Assembly (NCBI GenBank): GCA_017540285.1
Contig: JAFYBI010000419.1
Span: 1 to 18,792 of the forward strand
Reading direction: 5' to 3'
Length of the DNA stretch: 18,792 bases
Source of the DNA: Clostridia bacterium
Lineage (GTDB): Bacteria; Bacillota; Clostridia; Oscillospirales; CAG-272
This document shows, in pieces, positions 1 through 6,855 of this stretch (position 1 is the first letter of the stretch; every line of letters begins with the position of its first letter). A model generated the notes under the pieces. The model saw only the letters and a list, made by a program, of their open reading frames with translations. It had not been told where the DNA came from and made no database searches. A program made the position numbers and the translations under genes.

Positions 1-863
1 GCATCCGTCTCCGGGGCGGCTTTCAGGCAGCGCGCCAGCATCACGGACGCCTCGGCAAGCGTCACCGCCCGATCCGCGCGCAGCGTGCCGTCCTCATACC
101 CGCGCAGAACATCGCAGGCAGCGGCGCCGCGGAGAGCGGGCACGGCCCACGCGCTGATCCCGTCCCGGTCGGGGAAGCGGGCGAGTGCGTCGGATTCCTC
201 CGGGGTGCCGAGAGGAAAGAGAGCGGCAAGGCAGACGGCGGCGTATTCCCGGCTGACGGGGGCCTCATCCTCCTCGTCGATCATGCCGGCGGCGACGTAG
301 AGGGGATAATAGTCGTCGTACAGACCGAGGCAGGCGTCCATGCCGGGATTCGCGCTGAACGATTTCCAGATCACCGTCTCCCACGAGCCGTACTGTTCAT
401 AGAGCTCGTCCGGGAGAGGGCCCTCCTCGTGACCGTATTTTTCGAGGTTGCGCGCTTTGGCGGCGGCGAGGCCCTCGGGGTCGTTGCCGTACGCCGCGAG
501 GCGGATCTCGTTGCGCTTCGTGCTGACCGCGCGGGCGATCTCCTCGGCGGGGCAGCCTTCCGCCCGCATGTCGTCGAGGAGGATGTACATCTCGCCGATG
601 CTCTCGTGGTACGCGATCCGGGCGAGGCGTCCGTTTTCGCCGTTCACCAGATCGGCGTCGGTCCAGTCGAAATCGGCGTAGGCGGCGAGGCTGCCGTCGG
701 GGCTCGGGGAGAAGCCGTAGACGGCGGCGGGATCGGCGACGATGTCCCGCATGGCGGAGGAGTTGAGGCGCGGATCATGTTCGTAGGCATAGGCAGACAC
801 GCAGGTCGCCGTCAGCGCGAGCACGAGGAAGAAGAGGGGAAGGAAAGAAAGAATCTTTTTCAT
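1..863 (-). CDS. Secreted SLH-domain (S-layer homology) protein, 3' end outside window
   Basis: This reading frame was found by translating the minus strand; it runs off the window edge without a stop, so 287 codons are visible. It starts at ATG 863 with AAGGAG about 10 nt upstream. Residues 1-24 form a signal peptide (MKKILSFLPLFFLVLALTAT). Residues about 30-175 are a charged, mostly helical region that I do not recognise. Residues about 180-225 look like a degenerate first SLH repeat, and about 230-282 are a clearer one with FPDRDGISAW, GYEDGTLRADRAVT and an AEASVMLARCL helix. SLH repeats normally bind secondary cell-wall polymers, so this is probably a surface protein. It begins 25 nt after the DUF3592-like gene and is probably the third gene of the araC-type operon. 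Further SLH repeats may lie beyond the edge. Function beyond wall attachment is unknown. Confidence 0.85.
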   Translation of the reverse strand, partial: MKKILSFLPLFFLVLALTATCVSAYAYEHDPRLNSSAMRDIVADPAAVYGFSPSPDGSLAAYADFDWTDADLVNGENGRLARIAYHESIGEMYILLDDMRAEGCPAEEIARAVSTKRNEIRLAAYGNDPEGLAAAKARNLEKYGHEEGPLPDELYEQYGSWETVIWKSFSANPGMDACLGLYDDYYPLYVAAGMIDEEDEAPVSREYAAVCLAALFPLGTPEESDALARFPDRDGISAWAVPALRGAAACDVLRGYEDGTLRADRAVTLAEASVMLARCLKAAPETD

Positions 864-888
864 CGGAACCGTACTCCTTATATGTAAT

Positions 889-1311
889 TCAGGCGTTTGC
901 GCCGTTTCCCCTGCGCTTGTCCTGCACGATGCCATACGCCGATCCGGCGGCAACGAGGGGCCCGACGATCATGAGGATCACGCCGAGGAGGCGGTTGTCC
1001 CCGTGGACCTGCTCCGGGTTTTCGGGATTATACCAGATCGGGATCCACGTCCCGACCGCGTAGCTGTTCTTGTAATTGTCGCACTTCGTGCGGATCTTTT
1101 CACCGTCCGCCGTCGTGAAGCGGATATACACGTCGTAGGTGTATTCGCTCGCGCCGTCGCCGTCGACGCCCGAGAAGATCTCGTCGATCTGCTCGATGAC
1201 CGCGGTGGATTTGATGTAGCCGTTGCGCTCGAAGAACGTCACGTAGACGCCGTAGCCGAGCGCGAGCGCGCCGAGGACGATCGCGAGGATCTGAATGGCC
1301 TGCTTTTTCAT
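889..1311 (-). CDS. DUF3592-like small membrane protein
   Basis: This 140-residue protein has two predicted membrane helices (about 5-27 and 107-129) enclosing an outside domain. The domain carries features I associate with DUF3592: a Y-x-V-x-I-x-F strand followed by DGE, then VGTWIPIWYNPENPEQ. The family has no established biochemical role; members are small membrane proteins often found with envelope functions. The start is fixed by GGAGGG at 1320-1325 (minus strand), 8 nt ahead of ATG. Its start codon overlaps the stop of the upstream AraC-type gene as ATGA (1308-1311), which indicates translational coupling and a shared mRNA. The family call rests on motif and topology only. Confidence 0.75.
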   Translation of the reverse strand: MKKQAIQILAIVLGALALGYGVYVTFFERNGYIKSTAVIEQIDEIFSGVDGDGASEYTYDVYIRFTTADGEKIRTKCDNYKNSYAVGTWIPIWYNPENPEQVHGDNRLLGVILMIVGPLVAAGSAYGIVQDKRRGNGANA

Positions 1312-2219
1312 GGGGTGATCCCTCCGTTGTCAGATGATGATTTGTCCTGTGGGGTGTCCGCGCGCTGCCGTTCCCGGGCCCACTTGTGCGGCGTCATGCC
1401 CGTCGCGTCGCGGAAGAGCTTGATGAAATAACTCGTGTCCGGGATCCCGACGGACGCCGCGACCTGCGAGACGCTCAGGCCCTCCTCGAGGAGGCGGCAG
1501 GATTCGCGGAGCCGCACGGTCTTGATGTAGACCGCCGGGGTGATGCCGGTATGGCTGCGGAACAGGCGGTGCAGGTACGCCGGGGAGATGCCCGCCTCCT
1601 CCGCCAGCTTCTCGACGCTCAGCGATTCGGTGTAGCGCGCGCGGACGGCCTCCATGATCTGCCTCACGAGGCGCGCGCCCTTCTGCGTGTCCTCCGGCTC
1701 CTCCCGGAACGCGTCCGCGCGAAGGCACACGGCGAGGAGGGAGAAGAGGTCCGAGAGGATCTCGCAGCTCTCCGCGCCCGGCCGGATCTCGTGTCCCGCG
1801 TGGGCGGCGAGGGAACGGACGACGGGGAACAGCTTCTCCGCGAGCGCGCCGTCCGGGTGTTCGGGAAAGGCGGCGGATCCCTTCATGAGTCGCTCGAGCA
1901 GGCGGTTGACGCCGTTCGGATGCGCGCCTGCGGAAAGCAGGATCGAGGGATCGAAGACCACGTGGACGAGGGCGCCCGGGGACTGCCGCTCGAGGTGATG
2001 GACGCGCCGCGGATTGATGAGGAAGAGATCCGGCGGATGCATGGGATATTCCCGGCTGCCGACGGTGAGGGTCCCTTCCGCTTCGGTGTAAAGGATCTCC
2101 ATTTCATCGTGCCGGTGCGGGCGGACGGCGGGTTCCCCGTCCGGGGTCCGGTACGCGCAGAAGGGGGATCCGATCCGGCCAGGCAGAGGATCGGCCTCCG
2201 GGAGCGGCGTCGCGTTCAT
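1308..2219 (-). CDS. AraC-family transcriptional regulator with N-terminal cupin-like sensor
   Basis: The protein is 303 residues, the usual length for the family. Residues about 30-95 resemble the AraC ligand-binding cupin (PHRHDEMEILY, then a histidine pair in a later strand). Residues about 185-284 are the DNA-binding domain with two helix-turn-helix units: SVEKLAEEAGISPAYLHRLF, and SVSQVAASVGIPDTSYFIKLF followed by the typical TGMTPHKWARER end. The start is supported by AAAGGAG 8 nt upstream. It diverges from the solute-binding-protein genes across about 300 bp that contain repeat elements and two promoters, so local control of both directions is likely but inferred. Many relatives of this type sense sugars; the ligand here is not evident. 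It overlaps the DUF3592-like gene by 4 nt. Confidence 0.93.
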   Translation of the reverse strand: MNATPLPEADPLPGRIGSPFCAYRTPDGEPAVRPHRHDEMEILYTEAEGTLTVGSREYPMHPPDLFLINPRRVHHLERQSPGALVHVVFDPSILLSAGAHPNGVNRLLERLMKGSAAFPEHPDGALAEKLFPVVRSLAAHAGHEIRPGAESCEILSDLFSLLAVCLRADAFREEPEDTQKGARLVRQIMEAVRARYTESLSVEKLAEEAGISPAYLHRLFRSHTGITPAVYIKTVRLRESCRLLEEGLSVSQVAASVGIPDTSYFIKLFRDATGMTPHKWARERQRADTPQDKSSSDNGGITP

Positions 2220-2254
2220 GTGGTCATCTCCTTTCCGTGATTCCGGTTTTCCCC

Positions 2255-2260
2255 ATTATA
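2255..2260 (-). promoter_or_regulatory. Candidate -10 element for the AraC-type operon
   Basis: On the minus strand this reads TATAAT, 35 nt upstream of the regulator ATG and ahead of its ribosome binding site. The hexamer 17 bp further upstream (TATCTT) is a poor -35 box, so the promoter may be weak or need an activator. Confidence 0.5.
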
Positions 2261-2351
2261 GCGCATCGCGGCGGGAAAAGATATGCGAAAAATCCGACCA
2301 AAAAACGGAAAATTCATGAACAAGCCTCCGAAAACCGGTTGCCGCCGATGG

Positions 2352-2380
2352 GAAATCCTCTCGAAATTGTTCAGAAATCC
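2352..2380. promoter_or_regulatory. Candidate AraC-type operator: direct repeats GAAATCC x2
   Basis: GAAATCC occurs at 2352-2358 and 2374-2380, in the same orientation and 22 bp apart, close to two helical turns. A looser copy (GAAAAATCC) lies at 2287-2295. AraC-family proteins commonly bind direct half-sites about 21 bp apart. The pair sits about 48-76 bp upstream of the plus-strand TATAAT, a plausible activator position. The repeats are short and could be chance. Confidence 0.3.
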
Positions 2381-2427
2381 GTCATTTTCTTTACAGTTTT
2401 TTTATAGCAATTTCATCGCGGATCCTG

Positions 2428-2433
2428 TATAAT
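2428..2433 (+). promoter_or_regulatory. Candidate -10 element for the solute-binding-protein operon
   Basis: This is a perfect TATAAT about 85 nt upstream of the first solute-binding-protein gene, in an AT-rich island within GC-rich DNA. No good -35 hexamer sits at 16-18 bp (the 17-bp position reads TAGCAA), which fits activator dependence. The predicted leader is about 75-80 nt. Confidence 0.5.
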
Positions 2434-2501
2434 ATGAAAATAGGGGTTTTATGCCCGAAGGTCGGAAAATGACCGAGAAACGCCTGATGGAACAGGCTCG
2501 G

Positions 2502-2507
2502 AAAGGA
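2502..2507 (+). promoter_or_regulatory. Ribosome binding site that decides the start at 2518
   Basis: AAAGGA lies 10 nt before ATG 2518 but only 1 nt before ATG 2509, which favours the internal start. Confidence 0.6.
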
Positions 2508-2517
2508 CATGACCGCA

Positions 2518-4011
2518 ATGAAAAAAACACTGTCCCTCCTCCTCGCGCTCCTGATGCTGCTGCCCGTCTGCGCGGCGTGCGGAGAATCGAAGGAAAACAC
2601 CGACGCATCCGACAGCACGCCCGCCGGCGACGCCTCCCCCTCCGCCGCCGAGGAAACCGTTCCCCCGGAAGAGGCGGAGGAGACCGTTCTGAAAGACAAG
2701 GTGCCCGAACTCGATTTCGGCGGCGCGACCGTCACGATGGCCGGGCAGGGGACCGGGGACGCCGGCAACAACAACCTCGACATGACCGTCGAGGAGCTCA
2801 CGGGCGACGTGGTGCGCGACGCGATCTACCAGCGCACGCTCGTCATGGAGGAGCGCTTCAACGTGACCGTCGCCGAGCCGCTCATGGCGGACTACACCAC
2901 CATTTCCAACGCGGTCAAATCCATGGTGAAGGCCGGCGACAGCACCTACGACTTCGTGGTCAACCAGCTCGCGCAGACCTCCGCCGACGTCGTGGGCGGG
3001 AATTCGATGAACCTGAACGAGATCCCGTACCTCGACTTCAACATGCGCTGGTACCCGGCGAACGTGATGGAATCCGCGTCGCTCAACGGCAAGCTCTTTC
3101 TGATCGTGAGCGACATGTGCCTCAGCTACGTCGGGCAGACCTGGTCGATGTGCTTCAACAAGGACCTCACCACCGACATGGGGATCGACGGCCTCTACGA
3201 TCTTGCGCGGGAGGGCGAATGGACCGTGGATAAGCTGCACGAGATCACGGCGGACATCTATCTCGATGTCAACGGCAACGGCAAGCGGGACGAGGAGGAC
3301 ACCTACGGCTTCTCGATGGGCTCTGCCGGAATCAGCGGCTGCCTCGGCGCGGCCATGATCTACGGAGCCGGCCAGCGGTACATCGACGTGAACGAGGACG
3401 GCACGATCGTGAATCTGCTCGAATCGGAGCACGCGCAGGCGGTGTGCGAGAAATTCGATGCGCTGAATAAGCAGGAAGGCAGCACCGTTTACGATACGAC
3501 CGGGAGAAGGACGATCACGGCGATGATGGAACGCGTCGCGGTCTTTACCCCGGCCCAGCTCGGCTACTACTACGTCTTTGCCCGCGACTTCGACGGCACC
3601 TTCGGGGTCCTTCCCCTGCCGAAATTCGACGCGGCGCAGGAGCGTTACGCCACCCTCTGCGACGCGGGATGCAACTGCATCTCCGTCCCGATCACGTGCC
3701 GCGATCCCGAACTGACCGGTGCAATGATCGAGGCGATGAGCGCGTATTCCGCGAACTACGTCAACCCGGTCTACGTCGACATCGCCCTCCAGACCAAGGT
3801 GGCCCGCGACGAAGAATCCGCGGAGATGATGGAGATCGTGCTCGACAGCCGCGTGATGGACTTCGGCTATCTCTACTGCGGCTGGAACGGCTGGACGTGG
3901 ACGCTGAAGGATCTCTTCCGGGATCCCGGCACCTATATGTCCACGCTGCAGAAGAATCTGAAGGTTCAGAACAAGACGTACGAAAAGATCGTCAAAGAGT
4001 TTTTGGACTGA
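2518..4011 (+). CDS. Lipoprotein extracellular solute-binding protein (ABC-type, sugar-like)
   Basis: The protein is about 497 residues from ATG 2518. I chose this start over ATG 2509 because AAAGGA (2502-2507) is too close to 2509 and because the downstream paralogue begins with the same MKKTLSLLLALLMLLP. A lipoprotein signal peptide ends at Cys20 (VCAAC-G), followed by an acidic Ser/Pro/Glu-rich tether to about residue 60. The mature part resembles family-1 extracellular solute-binding proteins: a DFGGATVTM strand, a region of about 30 residues ending in NVTV, and a SFxNKDL/EWTVDKLHEI-type hinge segment. DVNGNGKRDEED (250-261) looks like a calcium-binding loop. No permease or ATPase gene is next to it, so the uptake partner is unknown. 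Substrate is unknown. It is followed by a paralogue after 51 nt. Confidence 0.85.
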   Translation: MKKTLSLLLALLMLLPVCAACGESKENTDASDSTPAGDASPSAAEETVPPEEAEETVLKDKVPELDFGGATVTMAGQGTGDAGNNNLDMTVEELTGDVVRDAIYQRTLVMEERFNVTVAEPLMADYTTISNAVKSMVKAGDSTYDFVVNQLAQTSADVVGGNSMNLNEIPYLDFNMRWYPANVMESASLNGKLFLIVSDMCLSYVGQTWSMCFNKDLTTDMGIDGLYDLAREGEWTVDKLHEITADIYLDVNGNGKRDEEDTYGFSMGSAGISGCLGAAMIYGAGQRYIDVNEDGTIVNLLESEHAQAVCEKFDALNKQEGSTVYDTTGRRTITAMMERVAVFTPAQLGYYYVFARDFDGTFGVLPLPKFDAAQERYATLCDAGCNCISVPITCRDPELTGAMIEAMSAYSANYVNPVYVDIALQTKVARDEESAEMMEIVLDSRVMDFGYLYCGWNGWTWTLKDLFRDPGTYMSTLQKNLKVQNKTYEKIVKEFLD

Positions 4012-4014
4012 CAG

Positions 4015-4027
4015 CGGACGCCGTCCG
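4015..4027 (+). repeat. Short hairpin between the two solute-binding-protein genes
   Basis: CGGAC / GTCCG form a 5-bp stem with a GCC loop just after the stop at 4011. There is no T-run, so it is not a terminator; it could protect the mRNA 3' end or be incidental. Confidence 0.3.
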
Positions 4028-4062
4028 TTCTGATACCACTCCATAGAATAAGGAGAACCATC

Positions 4063-5559
4063 ATGAAGAAAACACTGTCGCTCCTCCTCGCCCTCCTCAT
4101 GCTTCTGCCGGCATTCGCGGCGTGCGGAGAGTCGAAGGAGAATACGGACACCCCGGCGAATACGCCTGCGGACACACAGACGACCGATACGCCCGGCGCA
4201 CAGGAGGAAGCGGAGACCGAATCCCCCACGGCGCACTGGGATGCCGTCGCGAAGCCCGACCTCGGCGGGATGGACATCATCGCGACGACCAACTACTTTG
4301 ATTCCAACTTCTACAACGTCCTCGACTGGGACGAGATCTCCGGCGACAACCTGAAGGACGCGATGTACAACCGCAACCGCGCGGTGGAGGCCGCCCTCGG
4401 CTGCAAGTTCACCGTCATCTACGCGGACGGGAGCTCCACGATCGAGAAATCCGTGCGCAGCGGCAGCGGCGACGTCGACTTTGCCTACAACCTCATCAGC
4501 GAAGGCGGCGGGCTCATTCAGCGCGGCGTCCTCGCCCCGTTCGACTCCCTCGAAAACATCGACATGACCCAGCCCTACTGGGATCAGGGCGCGCAGAACT
4601 ATCTCCGCATCCTCGGGAAGATGTATTTCGGCTTCGTCGACTTCGGCTTCGACCACTACGACTCCCTCGCCGTGCTCTTCTACAACGGCAAGCTCGTGAC
4701 TGACTATCAGCTCGACGATCCGCAACAGCTCGTGCTCGAGGACGCGTGGACCATCGATAAAATGGCCGCACAGCTCGATGCGGTCCTGACCGACGTCAAC
4801 GGCGACGGCAAGTACACGCTCACGGATGACATCCTCGGGCTGACGGGCCGCGCATACTGGTTCCAGCCCTTCCTCAACCGCTCGGGCGAATACCTCGTGA
4901 CCTGGGACGAGGGCGAGGAAAACTTCGTGCTGCACATGATGGACGACCGTTTCGTGCGCGTGTCCGAGGCGATCTCCACGATCTACGGCCAGCAGAACCC
5001 GGCGTCCGATTTCTCCGACTATGACAAGGGCCGCATCGCGTTCTCCGACGGGCGTTCGCTGTTCTACTCCCGCCTGCTCGGCGACTTCCGCCAGCTCCGC
5101 GAGGTCGAGGACGACTACGGTGTCGTGTGCTTCCCGCGGTACAGCGAAGAGGTGGGCGATTCGTCCTACTTCGTGAAGAACCCGACGACGCTGTACCTCC
5201 CGACGGTCGTCTGCGACACGAACGGCGACGGGAAGCAGGACTACCCCGAGATCGGCCTCTTCCTTGAGGCGATGGGCGCGTATACGTTCGACGAGACCCT
5301 GAACGTCTACCTCGAGAACACGGTCATCGGCAAGGGCATGCGCGACGAACAGTCGGCGAACATGGTGCGCCTGATGATGAAGAACCGCTCCTTCGACCTC
5401 TGCGAGGCGTTCGGGCTGCACGACGTGATGGACATCTACCACGGCTGCGTCGTCAAGAACGAGGGCCTCTCTTCCGGCGAAGCGAAGGCGAGAAAGATGT
5501 TCGACCGCCTGACCGAAAAGATCGTGAAGAAGATCCAGGAATTTGACAATGGGAACTGA
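4063..5559 (+). CDS. Second lipoprotein extracellular solute-binding protein, paralogue of the first
   Basis: The protein is 498 residues, starting at ATG 4063 with AAGGAG 7 nt upstream. The signal peptide and first tether residues (to CGESKENTD) nearly match the upstream gene, with the lipid-carrying Cys at residue 20; the mature sequence is clearly different. Typical solute-binding features are the DLGGMDI strand after the tether, NRNRAVEAALGCKFTV, and DAWTIDKMAAQL. Two calcium-loop-like motifs are visible, DVNGDGKYTLTD (244-255) and DTNGDGKQDYPE (385-396). The C-terminal helix pair ends in EKIVKKIQEF. It is likely co-transcribed with its neighbours: 51 nt separates it from the upstream gene and its end overlaps the isomerase-like gene by 11 nt. 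The substrate is unknown; a sugar is plausible from the isomerase next door. Confidence 0.85.
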   Translation: MKKTLSLLLALLMLLPAFAACGESKENTDTPANTPADTQTTDTPGAQEEAETESPTAHWDAVAKPDLGGMDIIATTNYFDSNFYNVLDWDEISGDNLKDAMYNRNRAVEAALGCKFTVIYADGSSTIEKSVRSGSGDVDFAYNLISEGGGLIQRGVLAPFDSLENIDMTQPYWDQGAQNYLRILGKMYFGFVDFGFDHYDSLAVLFYNGKLVTDYQLDDPQQLVLEDAWTIDKMAAQLDAVLTDVNGDGKYTLTDDILGLTGRAYWFQPFLNRSGEYLVTWDEGEENFVLHMMDDRFVRVSEAISTIYGQQNPASDFSDYDKGRIAFSDGRSLFYSRLLGDFRQLREVEDDYGVVCFPRYSEEVGDSSYFVKNPTTLYLPTVVCDTNGDGKQDYPEIGLFLEAMGAYTFDETLNVYLENTVIGKGMRDEQSANMVRLMMKNRSFDLCEAFGLHDVMDIYHGCVVKNEGLSSGEAKARKMFDRLTEKIVKKIQEFDNGN

Positions 5560-6376
5560 TCGGAAGATTCGCATCGTGACGACGACCGCGGTGTTCCAGC
5601 CCGGCTATCCGGGGGAGGACGCGGCGGACCGGCTCGCCCGGCTCGGCTTTGAGGCGCTCGACATGGCGCTCGACTACTGGACCGGGGACGGCTCGCCCTT
5701 CCTCGGAGAGGGATACCGCGCCTGGGCGGAGAGCCTCCGGGAGAGAGCGGAGCATAACGGCGTTCCCTATACCCATTCCCATGCGCCGGGGGAAGCCGGG
5801 GACAGCCCCCTCGTCGGCCGCTCGATCGAGACCGCGGGGCTGCTCGGCGCGAAATTCATGGTCCTGCACCCCGTATGGCGGGAAAACGGCGCGGTCATCG
5901 AAGACGCCGAGACCTTCATCCGCCTCAACGCCGAGGCCGTGAAGCCATGGCTGGAGCGGGCGGAGAGGGCGGGCGTCGCGATCCTCTCGGAAAACCTGCT
6001 CTGGGGCGCCTCGAAGGATCCCCGGATCATCGCCGATCTCGTGCGGGAAGTGGATTCCCCGACGTTCGGCTGGTGCTTTGACACCGGGCACGCCAACTGC
6101 TTCGGATTCCGCCCGGACGTGCTGCGCGAATGCGCCGTGCCGCCCGCGTCCCTGCATCTGCAGGACAACCACGGAACCGGCGACGAGCACCTCATCCCCG
6201 GCGACGGCACGGTCGACTGGGACGCGATGATCCGCGCGCTCAAGGCCTGCGGGTATGCGGGCGACTGCGTGCTCGAAGCGCATCACCAGAGCCTCGACGC
6301 CCCGGACGGAGAGCGCGACGCGATCCTTGCGCGGCTCCTCGTCAGGGCCCGTGAACTGCGGGCGGAGATGGCATGA
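5549..6376 (+). CDS. Sugar phosphate isomerase/epimerase-like TIM-barrel protein
   Basis: This 275-residue cytoplasmic protein matches the xylose-isomerase-like / AP-endonuclease-2 barrel family by motifs. Candidate metal ligands are Glu148 (SENL), Asp178 and His181 (DTGHAN), the His/Asp of LHLQDN (203-206), His214 (EHLIPGDGTVDW) and Glu243 (LEAHH). This arrangement is standard for enzymes that isomerise or epimerise sugars or inositols through a divalent metal. I chose ATG 5549 because AGGA sits 8 nt upstream; the in-frame TTG at 5543 is too close. The start lies inside the end of the upstream solute-binding-protein gene, so translation is probably coupled and the enzyme may act on what that protein captures. 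The exact substrate cannot be read from sequence. Confidence 0.9.
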   Translation: MGTDRKIRIVTTTAVFQPGYPGEDAADRLARLGFEALDMALDYWTGDGSPFLGEGYRAWAESLRERAEHNGVPYTHSHAPGEAGDSPLVGRSIETAGLLGAKFMVLHPVWRENGAVIEDAETFIRLNAEAVKPWLERAERAGVAILSENLLWGASKDPRIIADLVREVDSPTFGWCFDTGHANCFGFRPDVLRECAVPPASLHLQDNHGTGDEHLIPGDGTVDWDAMIRALKACGYAGDCVLEAHHQSLDAPDGERDAILARLLVRARELRAEMA

Positions 6377-6430
6377 GCGCCGGACGCCTGCCCGCGGCAG
6401 AACGGGAGAGCATCGAGAATCCATTGGACA

Positions 6431-6437
6431 AAGGAGG
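6431..6437 (+). promoter_or_regulatory. Strong ribosome binding site deciding the start at 6445
   Basis: AAGGAGG lies 7 nt before ATG 6445. It outweighs the ATGA-overlap start at 6373, and the protein begins MKEITIRA, a normal start for this kind of anti-sigma protein. Confidence 0.75.
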
Positions 6438-6444
6438 GGGACCC

Positions 6445-6855
6445 ATGAAGGAGATCACCATCAGGGCCGACGCCGCCATGCTGGGGCGGGTGACGGATTT
6501 CGTCAACGAAGAACTGGAAGCGCTCGGTTTTCCGCGGAAGACCCTCATGCAGATTGATCTGGCGGTGGAGGAGATCTTCGTCAACATCGCGAGCTACGCC
6601 TACGGTCCGGAGGGCGGGGACGCCGTGATCCGGGTGGATACGTCGGACGGCGGCGCGCGCGTGACCTTCGAGGACCGGGGGATCCCCTTCGATCCGACGG
6701 CCAGAGAGGATCCGGACCGGAGCGCCGGCGCGGATGAACGTCAGATCGGCGGCCTCGGCATCTTCCTCACGAAGACGCTCATGGACGAGGTCGTCTATGA
6801 ATACCGGGAGGGGAAAAACATCCTCTCCTTCTCAAAGAAAACGGGGGTGGCCTGA
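6445..6855 (+). CDS. RsbW/SpoIIAB-like anti-sigma serine kinase (GHKL ATPase)
   Basis: The protein is 136 residues, the size of a stand-alone anti-sigma kinase. The GHKL ATP site is intact: N-box VEEIFVNIASYAY with Glu43 and Asn47, G1 box DRGIPFDP (77-84), and G2 glycines in IGGLGIFL (101-108). In known systems such proteins bind a sigma factor or other target and phosphorylate a Ser on a STAS partner. A STAS protein lies about 3 kb downstream (9879-10175). No sigma factor or PP2C phosphatase is present in the window. The stop at 6855 abuts the GTG of the subtilisin-like gene. An N-terminal extension to ATG 6373 (160 residues) is possible but less likely. The target is unknown. Confidence 0.88.
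   Translation: MKEITIRADAAMLGRVTDFVNEELEALGFPRKTLMQIDLAVEEIFVNIASYAYGPEGGDAVIRVDTSDGGARVTFEDRGIPFDPTAREDPDRSAGADERQIGGLGIFLTKTLMDEVVYEYREGKNILSFSKKTGVA

Noticed and set aside
2449..5574. A 1041-codon stop-free frame on the minus strand across both solute-binding-protein genes
   Set aside because: It is antisense to two well-supported genes and rich in His, Val, Arg and Asp as expected from the complement of G/C-ending codons; it has no recognisable domain.
6373..6444. Upstream ATG start for the anti-sigma kinase, overlapping the isomerase stop as ATGA
   Set aside because: A GGAG lies 5 nt before it, so it is possible, but AAGGAGG before ATG 6445 and the family-like MKEITI start are better.
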